This document shows positions 1-7,499 of a stretch of 64,000 nt of DNA, one piece after another. The position numbers were made by a program, and so were the translations under genes. Under the pieces are notes generated by a model. The model had not been told where the DNA came from and ran no database searches. It was given only the letters and a program-made list of their open reading frames with translations. Within the stretch, counting starts at the first letter, position 1, and every line of letters begins with the position of its first letter. The stretch spans positions 393,585 through 457,584 of the forward strand of contig NZ_JBNPXI010000002.1 of assembly GCF_050433385.1 (NCBI RefSeq). Direction: 5' to 3'. The DNA comes from Brassicibacter mesophilus (GTDB lineage Bacteria; Bacillota; Clostridia; Tissierellales; Proteiniboraceae).

Positions 1-1531
1 GTAGCAGTCCAAGATTTATATCTTTAAAATACTCTTTTTTTAGTATTTCATATAATTCTGATGCAGATTGAAGCTTAACAGAATCAGATTCTTCAACAAG
101 CGGACAAACAATATATGCCTGTCTGCCTTCAAAAACATGTTTTTTAACAAAATTATATATTCTTTTTTTCATTTCATTAGTAACGGCATATGTTTTTATA
201 CTTTTTCTACCTGGCGGTAATTCGTTTATAATAGATATGTCTAAATCTCCATAAAGCATCAACGCTAATGTCCTAGGAATTGGAGTAGCAGTCATAACTA
301 ATATGTCAGGGTTTTCTCCTTTACTAGACAACAGCGCCCTTTGTCTTACTCCAAATCTGTGTTGTTCGTCAGTAATAGTTAATCCTAGATTCTTAAACTC
401 TACAGTTTCCTGTATTAATGCATGTGTTCCAACAACTATATCAATTTTCCCATCTTTAATATCTTCAATAAGCTCCCTTTTCTTTTTGGCTGATATGCTA
501 CTAATTAATATTTCACATGAAATTCCAAATTTATTAAGCATATTAGTTATGCTTTCATAATGCTGTGTCGCTAGAATCTCAGTAGGGGCCATCATCACTG
601 ACTGATATCCTGATTCATATGCTTTAATCATAGCTAGAATAGCTATGATAGTCTTACCCGAACCAACATCTCCCTGAATAAGTCTAGTCATTTGATTTTC
701 TGACTCCATATCTGCTTCAATTTCATTAAAAACCTTTAGCTGAGAATTTGTAAGCTTAAACGGCAGGTTATCAATGAAATCATTAATCATAGTAGATTTT
801 TTAAAACATATTCCTTTTTGCTTCTTACTATATTTGTTTTTAAGAATAAACAAACCAAGTTGAAGCATAAGTAATTCTTCAAATACTAGCCTTTTTTTTG
901 CATTCAAATACTGCTTTCTTCCTACTGGAAAATGAATATTAGAAACTGCATCTTTAAATGAAACTAATTCATACTTATCTATTAGATGTGATGGTAGTAT
1001 ATCATCTTCATTATTTAAATATTCTTCAATTGCATTACCTATAAAACTTATCATATCGTTATTTGATAGCTTATCTGTTAAAGGATAAATGGGCACTATT
1101 TTTCCTATTTTATTGCTGTTATCGTTCTCCTTTACATAAATAGGATTATGAACTTCAATTCTTCCCCCTGTCTTCTTCACCCTGCCATTGATTTTAAGCA
1201 CTTCGTCAATTGATAAATTGTTTACCACGTAATTTTGATTAAACCACGTTAAAAATGCAATTCCAGTATCATCTTTAACTGGGATTTTAGTTATAGACAA
1301 ACCCCTTCTAGGTTTATACGTACTATATGGGCCACAAACTACAACTCTTAAATTTACCTTTTCTCCATTTTCTACATCAATTAACTTTTTTATTTCTCTC
1401 CTATCTTCATATGCTTTCGGAAAATAATAAAATAGATCCTCAATCGTTTCTATATTTAACTTTCTTAAAAGATTTGCTTTTTTAGGCCCAATACCTTTTA
1501 CATATCTAACAGAGTTGTTTAGGTTAGTCAA
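1..1531 (-). CDS. recG: ATP-dependent DNA helicase RecG, C-terminus beyond the left edge
   Basis: This is a superfamily 2 helicase that remodels stalled replication forks and Holliday junctions. About 510 codons are present; the family is usually near 680-690 residues, so the C-terminal end lies outside the window. Seen on the minus strand are the Walker A stretch GDVGSGKT (around 640-665), DEQHRFG (around 358-380, the DEAH-like box) and MTATPIPRT (around 270-297), all typical of RecG. The start is taken as TTG at 1531, since GAGGTG lies at good spacing before it; an in-frame GTG nine bases upstream overlaps that ribosome-binding site. It lies downstream of fakA behind a hairpin. Confidence 0.93.
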   Translation of the reverse strand, partial: MTNLNNSVRYVKGIGPKKANLLRKLNIETIEDLFYYFPKAYEDRREIKKLIDVENGEKVNLRVVVCGPYSTYKPRRGLSITKIPVKDDTGIAFLTWFNQNYVVNNLSIDEVLKINGRVKKTGGRIEVHNPIYVKENDNSNKIGKIVPIYPLTDKLSNNDMISFIGNAIEEYLNNEDDILPSHLIDKYELVSFKDAVSNIHFPVGRKQYLNAKKRLVFEELLMLQLGLFILKNKYSKKQKGICFKKSTMINDFIDNLPFKLTNSQLKVFNEIEADMESENQMTRLIQGDVGSGKTIIAILAMIKAYESGYQSVMMAPTEILATQHYESITNMLNKFGISCEILISSISAKKKRELIEDIKDGKIDIVVGTHALIQETVEFKNLGLTITDEQHRFGVRQRALLSSKGENPDILVMTATPIPRTLALMLYGDLDISIINELPPGRKSIKTYAVTNEMKKRIYNFVKKHVFEGRQAYIVCPLVEESDSVKLQSASELYEILKKEYFKDINLGLL

Positions 1532-1570
1532 TTTCTTCACCTCAAAACCTATTCTTGTATAAATAAATAA

Positions 1571-1604
1571 ACAAGAATCAAGAGGTCAAGCTCTAAATCC
1601 TTGT
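1571..1604 (-). terminator. Imperfect hairpin between fakA and recG
   Basis: On the minus strand two 14-base arms with one mismatch and two wobble pairs enclose CTTGAC and are followed by a T-rich but interrupted tract. It sits between the fakA stop and the recG ribosome-binding site, so it may only attenuate read-through. Confidence 0.45.
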
Positions 1605-1655
1605 CTATGCTTTAACATCAGTTTCAACCTTATGAAAAATTTATAAAAAAATTCT

Positions 1656-3293
1656 CTATTCTATTGATACTAGATAATAATAAAGGGGCTGTCCTCCATA
1701 TATCATATCAACATCAAAATCTTCGAATTCATTTTCAATTTTATTTTTTAGTTCTTCAGCTTGATTTTCTTGAATATCTTTACCATAGAAAATAGTAATC
1801 AACTCGTTATCATCATCAGCAGTATTTCTTATTAAGTCTAAAACAACTTCCTGTACATTTTGTCCTACCGTTTTAATTTCGCCATCACAAATTCCAATTA
1901 TATCATCTTTCTTAATTTCTTTATTATCAATTACAGTATCTCTAACAGAAAAAGTAACCTGACCTGTTTTTACAGATTTAATTGCATTGCTCATATTGTC
2001 TATATTATCTTCTACTTCAAGCTCCTCATCAAAAGCAAGTAATGCAGATATTCCTTGAGGAATAGTTTTTGTAGGCAACACCTCAACATTTTTTTGACTT
2101 AGTTCTTTTGCCTGAGTTGCAGCTAACACAATATTACTATTATTAGGAAGAATAATAATAGTATCCCCTGTTACGCTGTCAATTGCCTTAAGAATATCCT
2201 CTGTACTAGGATTCATAGTTTGTCCACCAGTGATTACATAATCTACTTTCAAGTCTTTAAATACGCTTTCAAGACCCTCGCCCATTGCTACAGTAATAAA
2301 ACTGTATTTCTTAGTTTCTTGGCCATGTTCGTTCTTATTTTGAGTTTTTATTTCTTCAGACTTTTCTGTATTATTCCTGTGTTGGTACTTCATATTATCT
2401 ATTTTGATGTCTATTAGTTCACCAAGGTTAAGCGCCTTCTGCAATACATCACCAGGGTTATTGGTATGAACATGAACTTTTATTATATTTTCTCCACCTA
2501 CTACTAGCAGCGAATCACCGAATTTAGATAATTCATCTCTAAAGCTTTCACTATCTTTATTAGTATTATTAATGATAAACTCAGTACAATAAGCAAATTG
2601 TATGTCATCATTATTTCCAGTATCAACAAATACATTGTCGTTAATAGGAGCAGCATCATCTAAAACAAATTCTTCCTTACCTGCTAAAGCCTCTAAAGCA
2701 CCAGAAAGTATTACTATCAACCCCTTACCTCCAGCATCCACAACCCCAGCTTGTTTAAGTACAGCCAGCATTTCAGGTGTCTTTTGTAAAGTTTCTTCTC
2801 CATGCTTTATAACTTTTTTCAAGAATTCAACTATGTCCATTTCATTCTTGGCAATTTCGAAAGATGCTTCTGCACACTCTCTCGCCACTGTTAGTATAGT
2901 ACCTTCTATAGGCTTCATTACTGCTTTATATGCAGTGTCAGAACCCGATTTGAAAGCAGCAGCAATAACCTTCGTATCTATTTTTTTTACATCCTTTAAG
3001 CCTCTTGAAAATCCTCTGAATAGTTGAGAAAGAATAACACCTGAGTTACCTCTAGCCCCCATGAGAGATCCGTTCGCAGCTGCTGATGCAACTTTTTCTA
3101 TGCTATTTGTTTCAAGATTTTTTATTTGTTTTATTGCCGACTGCATCGTTAGAGACATATTTGTTCCTGTGTCTCCATCTGGTACTGGAAAAACATTTAA
3201 TGCATTAACAGCTTCCTTATTTTTTTCTAGTGAATTTGCAGCGCCAATAAATAATTTCTTTAATATAATCCCATCTATATATTCAATTTTCAA
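1656..3293 (-). CDS. fakA: DAK2/DegV-type fatty acid kinase subunit (FakA/YloV family)
   Basis: FakA phosphorylates fatty acids carried by FakB (DegV) proteins, feeding acyl-phosphate to PlsX/PlsY for phospholipid synthesis in the cytoplasm. The N-terminal DhaL-like nucleotide-binding domain is clear: PDGDTGTN at residues 38-45, with aspartates expected to hold magnesium-ATP, followed by an MGARGNSGVILSQ stretch near residue 80. The C-terminal part matches the YloV extension. Length (545 aa) is normal. The start is TTG, with GGAGGT upstream. It follows the Asp23-type gene by about 20 bases, the common Firmicutes pair. No fakB is in the window. Confidence 0.88.
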   Translation of the reverse strand: MKIEYIDGIILKKLFIGAANSLEKNKEAVNALNVFPVPDGDTGTNMSLTMQSAIKQIKNLETNSIEKVASAAANGSLMGARGNSGVILSQLFRGFSRGLKDVKKIDTKVIAAAFKSGSDTAYKAVMKPIEGTILTVARECAEASFEIAKNEMDIVEFLKKVIKHGEETLQKTPEMLAVLKQAGVVDAGGKGLIVILSGALEALAGKEEFVLDDAAPINDNVFVDTGNNDDIQFAYCTEFIINNTNKDSESFRDELSKFGDSLLVVGGENIIKVHVHTNNPGDVLQKALNLGELIDIKIDNMKYQHRNNTEKSEEIKTQNKNEHGQETKKYSFITVAMGEGLESVFKDLKVDYVITGGQTMNPSTEDILKAIDSVTGDTIIILPNNSNIVLAATQAKELSQKNVEVLPTKTIPQGISALLAFDEELEVEDNIDNMSNAIKSVKTGQVTFSVRDTVIDNKEIKKDDIIGICDGEIKTVGQNVQEVVLDLIRNTADDDNELITIFYGKDIQENQAEELKNKIENEFEDFDVDMIYGGQPLYYYLVSIE

Positions 3294-3311
3294 AATTAGT
3301 ACCTCCTTAAC

Positions 3312-3668
3312 CTACTTTTGTACCCTTACTCCTTGTACGTTTATATTAACTCTTTCAACTTTTAAACCAGTAAGGTTTTCAATATTATATTTTACTTTCT
3401 CAATTATATTATTGGCAACAACAGATATTCTTGTTCCAAACTGAACTACAATATATAAATCAATTACTATTTTGTCACCTTCAGTATGTACTTTTACACC
3501 TTTTGTTAAGTGCTCTTTTCTTAATAATTCAACTAGTCCATCTGTTGCGTTTCGACTTGACATTCCAACTAGCCCATAACATTCCATAGCCGATAATCCC
3601 GCAATGATCTCTAGAACGTTATCGTCAATATTTATAGCGCCATATTTATTGTTCAATTTACCTGGCAT
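3312..3668 (-). CDS. Asp23/Gls24 family envelope stress protein (YloU-like)
   Basis: Small acidic cytoplasmic protein of 118 aa with the Asp23/Gls24 signature: an INIDDNVLEIIAGLSAMEC start, a central region ending in the charged VHTEGDKIVIDLYI strand, and a C-terminal VERVNINVQGV motif. Family members such as Staphylococcus Asp23 and Bacillus YloU are linked to cell-envelope homeostasis; the biochemical role is unsettled. It is the first gene of a minus-strand unit with fakA and is divergent from rpmB, the arrangement seen in Bacillus. Confidence 0.88.
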   Translation of the reverse strand: MPGKLNNKYGAINIDDNVLEIIAGLSAMECYGLVGMSSRNATDGLVELLRKEHLTKGVKVHTEGDKIVIDLYIVVQFGTRISVVANNIIEKVKYNIENLTGLKVERVNINVQGVRVQK

Positions 3669-3792
3669 TAGCAGTCCTCCTTTTTAGAATAATAAATTAG
3701 TGTAAGGATTATAATTATATTCTACATTATAATCCTATTATCTTCAACTTTATAATATCTATAATGATTTTTAGTATATTATTATCTTTATA

Positions 3793-3822
3793 TTGCAAAA
3801 TTAAACTTAGATGTGTTACAAT
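3793..3822 (+). promoter_or_regulatory. Sigma-A promoter for rpmB
   Basis: TTGCAA at 3793-3798 and TACAAT at 3817-3822 are separated by 18 bases, upstream of the rpmB ribosome-binding site. Confidence 0.6.
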
Positions 3823-3892
3823 AGAGTGTGTTGACTTAATGATTATAAATATTGGAAATTATGCAATTTAAGAAGTTGAGGAGGTGTTCGAT

Positions 3893-4084
3893 GTGGCAAA
3901 ATTCTGTGAAGTATGTGGAAAGGGTAAAGTTTCTGGACATTTAGTAACTTTCTCTAACCGTAAAAGTAATAGAACTTGGTCTCCAAATGTACGTAGAATA
4001 AAAGCTATTGTTAATGGAGCTCCTAAGAGAATATATGTTTGTACAAGATGTATAAGATCTGGTAATGTAGAAAGAGCGTTATAA
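3893..4084 (+). CDS. rpmB: 50S ribosomal protein L28
   Basis: Ribosomal protein of the large subunit, 63 aa. It begins MAKFCEVCGKGKVSGH and carries SNRKSNRTWSPNV and a later C-terminal CTRCI, so both zinc-ribbon cysteine pairs are present (C+ type L28). GTG at 3893 is chosen because AGGAGG ends eight bases before it and because L28 proteins begin MAK; another GTG at 3884 overlaps that ribosome-binding site. It is monocistronic, with its own promoter and terminator, and divergent from the Asp23-type gene. Confidence 0.95.
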   Translation: MAKFCEVCGKGKVSGHLVTFSNRKSNRTWSPNVRRIKAIVNGAPKRIYVCTRCIRSGNVERAL

Positions 4085-4088
4085 AAGT

Positions 4089-4127
4089 AGGCTTCCTATG
4101 AATTGGAAGCCTGTTTTCTTTTTTTTC
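4089..4127 (+). terminator. Intrinsic terminator of rpmB
   Basis: Perfect 8-bp stem AGGCTTCC/GGAAGCCT (4089-4096 and 4105-4112) with an 8-base loop and a T-rich tail on the plus strand. The same bases on the other strand encode the last residues of the spoVM ORF. Confidence 0.88.
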
Positions 4128-4179
4128 GCAATAATATCCTGCTAATTGCTCTAGGGAGCTTTATAACTAGTATTTTCAC
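4096..4179 (-). CDS. spoVM: Stage V sporulation protein SpoVM, 27 aa
   Basis: SpoVM is a tiny amphipathic helix that recognises the convex forespore membrane and anchors SpoIVA for coat assembly. The ORF begins GTG at 4179 after GGGGAGG and reads MKILVIKLPRAISRIL, then a basic tail. As in Bacillus SpoVM (MKFYTIKLPKFLGG start) the MK start, IKLP and the key proline at position 9 align. The gene order thiN, spoVM, rpmB, Asp23-type, fakA is that of Bacillus subtilis, although here a small membrane-protein gene lies between thiN and spoVM. The C-terminal residues run through the rpmB terminator hairpin and are unlike known SpoVM tails. The identification rests on motif plus synteny; spoIVA is also in this window. 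Confidence 0.8.
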   Translation of the reverse strand: MKILVIKLPRAISRILLRKKRKQASNS

Positions 4180-4216
4180 TTCATTCCCTCCCCTATTTTA
4201 AAAAATCATTTATAAG

Positions 4217-4396
4217 CTATAGCATTTTAAATAGTAACCAACCTAAGCAAACAAGTAAAATCCCTAATAAAAATATCCATAATGAAACAGGGACAACTTG
4301 TATTATGATTATTACTCCAACAACAGCTAAAATAATTCCTAATGTCTTTTTGAAATTATATCTAGATGGACATCTCCTAAATTTAAATTTCCTCAT
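4217..4396 (-). CDS. Small membrane protein of unknown function, 59 aa
   Basis: I do not recognise a named family. The protein has a basic N-terminus (MRKFKFRRCPSRYNFKK) followed by one long or two closely packed hydrophobic segments, residues about 18-37 and 40-57, with little loop between them, so an integral membrane protein with a cytoplasmic basic end is likely. The ATG at 4396 has AGAGAGGTG upstream; a GTG nine bases earlier overlaps that site. It lies between thiN and spoVM, about 37 bases from spoVM, so the two may be co-transcribed. That could suggest a sporulation link, but nothing in the sequence proves one. Confidence 0.6.
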   Translation of the reverse strand: MRKFKFRRCPSRYNFKKTLGIILAVVGVIIIIQVVPVSLWIFLLGILLVCLGWLLFKML

Positions 4397-4418
4397 ATAC
4401 AACACCTCTCTAAAGGCT

Positions 4419-4446
4419 ACTATAATACATATTATTCTCTAGCCAA
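4419..4446 (-). promoter_or_regulatory. Candidate promoter for the small membrane protein and spoVM
   Basis: On the minus strand TTGGCT (4441-4446), a 16-base spacer and TATAGT (4419-4424), just beyond the thiN terminator. This is a weak sigma-A type match; I could not find a clear sigma-E site here. Confidence 0.35.
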
Positions 4447-4456
4447 TAAAATGTTA

Positions 4457-4484
4457 CAAAAAAATCGGCTTTTCAGCCGATTTC
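4457..4484 (-). terminator. Intrinsic terminator of thiT-thiN
   Basis: Perfect 9-bp stem AAATCGGCT/AGCCGATTT with loop TTTC (4462-4483), followed on the minus strand by eight T residues directly after thiN. Confidence 0.88.
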
Positions 4485-4489
4485 TAGAA

Positions 4490-5125
4490 TCAATCCTTTG
4501 ACTTTATAATAATAAACAAACCATCTTCTATATATACATCACCTTTATCTTTAACCAAGCTATTGCTAATACCATAGCTTGAACCTAATTTAAAGTGCTC
4601 TTCATAGGTCTCATATTCAAACCCTTTTAATGTCACTTTATTTTCATTCACTGTAAGAGGTATTAAAGATACATATGGATATATCCCTTTTTCAATTTGT
4701 CCACTTTTATCTATTATAGATATTTCATTATGGGAATCAATTATTTTTGCTTTTATATTATTTTTTAATAATTTATAAAGAAGCATTATATTAGCTAAAG
4801 TATGATCTAATCTTGTTCCTGTAACTCCTAGTAAGATGATCTCAGTCGATCCATGCTCTATGGCATAATCAACCGCTAATTCAGTGTCAGTTTTATCCTT
4901 TTTTACAGGATGTTTATATAGTTTTATATTCATATTTTCATAAGTCTTTAATACATCTTTAGGAATCGAATCCATATCTCCTACAATAACATCTGGAATA
5001 ATACCAGTATTTATTATATGCTTTGCTCCTCCGTCAGCACATATTATCATATCAGAATTATTGGCTATTATATTATTAATATCAATACTTTCAAAGTTTC
5101 CATTAGAAATTATAACAGATCTCAT
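4490..5125 (-). CDS. thiN: Thiamine diphosphokinase
   Basis: Transfers pyrophosphate from ATP to thiamine to give thiamine diphosphate, the last step of thiamine salvage in the cytoplasm. At 211 aa the length is normal. The family motifs are present: the CADGGAKH loop near residue 30, a VGDMDS stretch near 48-53, and a DKTDTELAVDYA helix near 78-89, with a C-terminal beta-rich domain. ATG at 5125. It directly follows thiT, so imported thiamine is phosphorylated by the product of the same transcript; both lie behind the TPP riboswitch and end at the terminator at 4457. Confidence 0.93.
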   Translation of the reverse strand: MRSVIISNGNFESIDINNIIANNSDMIICADGGAKHIINTGIIPDVIVGDMDSIPKDVLKTYENMNIKLYKHPVKKDKTDTELAVDYAIEHGSTEIILLGVTGTRLDHTLANIMLLYKLLKNNIKAKIIDSHNEISIIDKSGQIEKGIYPYVSLIPLTVNENKVTLKGFEYETYEEHFKLGSSYGISNSLVKDKGDVYIEDGLFIIIKSKD

Positions 5126-5138
5126 ATAATCACTCTCT

Positions 5139-5690
5139 TTATGCTATTTCTTTTCTTAAGGTTTTCCATAATAATAATATTATTATTATGGAAACAATTA
5201 ATTCTATACTTAAATAGCCACCATTGTATAAAATTGAATATATCCAAGGGTTTTGATCTCCAGCAAATTCTTTGAAAAATACAACTCCTGATAAAACATG
5301 TGCAATCATTCTTCCTAATACTGCAACAAAAACCCCAAGTACTACTGATACATATTCAAGTTTACCGCTACCTGCTTTTTTTATAACAAAGTATCTAAAT
5401 AACCCAGCAACACCTAATACACTAAAAGCTACTGGATAGTCTAAAAAAAACTGTACAGGGTGAACAATATAAGGATCTATTATTGCTTGAATAATCCCGT
5501 ATACTAATCCAGCAAATAAACCACGTAAAGTTCCCCAACGTAATGCAATTATAATTATTGGTATCATACTTCCAGCTGTAACCGAACCTCCGAAAGGTGC
5601 TTCATATACTTTGATCATACTCAAAATTGAAGCAAGAGCTATCATTACTCCGCTCTCAGTCAAAAATCTCACATTATTCTTATTATTCAT
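5139..5690 (-). CDS. thiT: Energy-coupled thiamine transporter substrate-binding protein ThiT
   Basis: S component of an ECF-type transporter: it captures thiamine and hands it to the shared EcfA/EcfA'/EcfT module, which is not in this window. The 183-aa protein has about six hydrophobic segments and the ThiT pattern of SMIKVYEAPFGGSVTAGSMIP near residue 25-45, an ALRWG turn and PVQFFLDYPVAF near residue 79. GGAGGGG precedes the ATG. It is the first gene after the TPP riboswitch, consistent with repression when thiamine diphosphate is plentiful, and is 13 bases from thiN. Confidence 0.93.
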   Translation of the reverse strand: MNNKNNVRFLTESGVMIALASILSMIKVYEAPFGGSVTAGSMIPIIIIALRWGTLRGLFAGLVYGIIQAIIDPYIVHPVQFFLDYPVAFSVLGVAGLFRYFVIKKAGSGKLEYVSVVLGVFVAVLGRMIAHVLSGVVFFKEFAGDQNPWIYSILYNGGYLSIELIVSIIIILLLWKTLRKEIA

Positions 5691-5766
5691 ATAAATACCC
5701 CTCCACGTGTTTTTTTGAATATCCCCTAGAGAGGTTCTACTAGCAATTTCAAAAGAAATATTTAGT

Positions 5767-5801
5767 AAAATTAAAACATTATCAAATAGGGTAATGTTTT
5801 A
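5767..5801 (-). terminator. Riboswitch-controlled hairpin before thiT
   Basis: Minus-strand 9-bp stem AAAACATTA/TAATGTTTT with a 10-base loop, followed by AATTTTACT. It lies between the TPP aptamer and thiT and is the probable expression platform. The T tract is weak. The loop contains CCCTA, which could pair with the TAGGG of the aptamer. Confidence 0.55.
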
Positions 5802-5815
5802 GTAGTTTACATAAA

Positions 5816-5905
5816 TAACCACTTCCCTACGCTAGTACTAACTAGATCAGGTTATAGGGTCGAAACAAATTAGTCTCCTCTCAGCCATGTAGCTCCCCTA
5901 GTGAA
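5816..5905 (-). promoter_or_regulatory. TPP riboswitch (THI element) controlling thiT-thiN
   Basis: Read on the minus strand, the aptamer starts CTAGGGGAGC, contains CTGAGAGGA and ACCCT, and continues ACCTGATCTAGTTAGTACTA then GCGTAGGGAAGT. These are the conserved pyrimidine- and pyrophosphate-sensing parts of the TPP riboswitch. Thiamine diphosphate binding should favour the downstream hairpin and reduce thiamine uptake and phosphorylation. Confidence 0.95.
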
Positions 5906-5930
5906 ATACTCATATTTATCTTTCATATTA

Positions 5931-5958
5931 ATTATAACATCATTTTAGTCGTTGTAAA
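5931..5958 (-). promoter_or_regulatory. Sigma-A promoter for the thiT-thiN leader
   Basis: Minus-strand TTTACA (5953-5958), a 16-base spacer and a consensus TATAAT (5931-5936), about 26 bases before the riboswitch. It is tucked immediately after the rpe stop codon. Confidence 0.75.
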
Positions 5959-5959
5959 G

Positions 5960-6607
5960 TTATATGTTCTTAAATTTATTAGTTGCTTCAATTATATTAT
6001 CAGCACCAAATATAGCTGATCCTGCAACAGCAATTGTTGCACCATATCCAATAACCTCTTTAATGTTGTCTAGCTTAATTCCACCATCTACTTCAATATC
6101 AATATTTAACCCTAGTCTATCAATTAACTTCCTTAGCTCAAGTATCTTGTCTCCCATTTGTTTAATAAATGACTGTCCTCCAAACCCTGGATTTACAGTC
6201 ATGATTAATACCATGTCTATATCATTTAATATATATTTAATGGTATCCAAGGAGGTTGAAGGATTAAGTGCAACTCCTGCTTTTACACCACAAGCTTTTA
6301 TCTGTTGAATCGTTCTGTGCAAATGAACAGATGCTTCTTGGTGTACTGTTATAATATCTGCACCAGCTTTGGCAAATTCTTCTATATATCGTTCTGGTTT
6401 TTCAATCATTAAGTGTATATCAAAAGGTAATTTTGTTATATTTCTTAATTTTTTAATAACAGGTGGTCCAAATGTAATATTAGGTACAAAATGTCCATCC
6501 ATAACATCAAGATGTACTATGTCAGCTCCACCTTTTTCTATTTGCTCAATTTGTTCTGCTAACCTACTAAAATCAGCTGATAGTATTGAGGGCGCAATTT
6601 TTATCAT
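5960..6607 (-). CDS. rpe: Ribulose-phosphate 3-epimerase
   Basis: Interconverts ribulose-5-phosphate and xylulose-5-phosphate in the pentose phosphate pathway. This is a complete 215-aa TIM barrel starting MIKIAPSILSADF. DVMDGHFVPNITFGP (about residues 34-48) supplies metal and catalytic aspartate/histidine, and VNPGFGGQSF near 140 and DGGI near 175 line the phosphate site. It starts two bases from the rsgA stop and is translationally close to it. The rsgA-rpe order is shared with Bacillus. It forms the downstream end of the long minus-strand unit, with the thiT promoter immediately after it. Confidence 0.96.
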   Translation of the reverse strand: MIKIAPSILSADFSRLAEQIEQIEKGGADIVHLDVMDGHFVPNITFGPPVIKKLRNITKLPFDIHLMIEKPERYIEEFAKAGADIITVHQEASVHLHRTIQQIKACGVKAGVALNPSTSLDTIKYILNDIDMVLIMTVNPGFGGQSFIKQMGDKILELRKLIDRLGLNIDIEVDGGIKLDNIKEVIGYGATIAVAGSAIFGADNIIEATNKFKNI

Positions 6608-6608
6608 A

Positions 6609-7484
6609 TTAATACCTCCTGTTATCTCTTATTTCATGTAAAAAGTTTAAATAATTATTGTATCTAGACTCACTAATGTCTCCATTTGAAACAGCAGATT
6701 TTACTGCACAATTTGGTTCCTTATAGTGCTTGCACCCAGTAAATTTACATAGGTGTTTAAGTTCATTAATCTCATCGAAATAACCTTCAAGATCTTCTTC
6801 ATTTAAAAAATCCAAATCTAGTGAACTAAACCCTGGAGTGTCAACTACCCATCCTCCGATTTCTAATTCAATTAATTCAACATGTCTTGTAGTATGTTTA
6901 CCTCTATTAGTTTTATGACTTATTTCACCAGTTTGCAGTTTTAAATCAGCTTGAATGTTATTGAGTAAAGTAGATTTACCTACTCCTGAAGGACCAGCAA
7001 AGACAGTTATTTTATCTTTTAGCAACTCCCTTAATTCTGGTATCCCCGTTTTATTTTTGCAGCTAGTTACTATAATATCGATCCCTGCTTTTTTATAAAT
7101 ATTAGCAAAATTTTCTAGCTCATCTTCTGATGAAAGATCACTTTTGTTTATACAGACTGTTACATCAAGTTTTTGATAAGATGCTAGAAGCAAAAATCTA
7201 TCTAATAACCAAAGGTTAGGTTCTGGTGCTTTAGAAGCAAATACTATTATTGCCTGATTTACATTTGCAACGGGTGGCCTTATCAACTCAGTAGACCTAT
7301 CATAAATCTTTTCTATATATCCAGTATCATCTTCGCTACTTATTCTAATTTGAACTTTGTCGCCTACTAAAGGAGTAGTCTTATCTTTACGAAATATTCC
7401 TCTAGCTCTACATTCATAGATTGTATTGCCATCATTTACATAGTAAAATCCGCCAATTCCCTTTATGATTATTCCTTCTAGCAT
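6609..7484 (-). CDS. rsgA: Ribosome small subunit-dependent GTPase A
   Basis: RsgA (YloQ) is a circularly permuted GTPase that checks late 30S subunit maturation. Seen here are an N-terminal OB-fold; the G4 motif NKSD (about 113-116) placed before the Walker A motif GPSGVGKST (about 164-172), the hallmark permutation; the DTPGF G3 motif near 217; and a C-terminal zinc-binding set ending CKFTGCKHYKEPNC. Length 291 aa is normal. The order prpC-prkC-rsgA-rpe is conserved in Firmicutes. GGAGG lies before the ATG. Confidence 0.96.
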   Translation of the reverse strand: MLEGIIIKGIGGFYYVNDGNTIYECRARGIFRKDKTTPLVGDKVQIRISSEDDTGYIEKIYDRSTELIRPPVANVNQAIIVFASKAPEPNLWLLDRFLLLASYQKLDVTVCINKSDLSSEDELENFANIYKKAGIDIIVTSCKNKTGIPELRELLKDKITVFAGPSGVGKSTLLNNIQADLKLQTGEISHKTNRGKHTTRHVELIELEIGGWVVDTPGFSSLDLDFLNEEDLEGYFDEINELKHLCKFTGCKHYKEPNCAVKSAVSNGDISESRYNNYLNFLHEIRDNRRY

Positions 7485-7499
7485 TAATATTTAAGCCTC

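Noticed and set aside
303..560. Plus-strand 85-codon ORF opposite recG
   Set aside because: It is antisense to helicase motifs DEQHRFG and MTATPIPRT and shows no protein-like conservation pattern.
2602..3444. Plus-strand ORFs of 141 and 127 codons opposite fakA and the Asp23-type gene
   Set aside because: They lie opposite conserved genes with strong motifs, and lack a ribosome-binding site or recognisable domains.
3884..3892. Upstream GTG start for rpmB
   Set aside because: It overlaps the AGGAGG site and adds three residues not found in L28 proteins.
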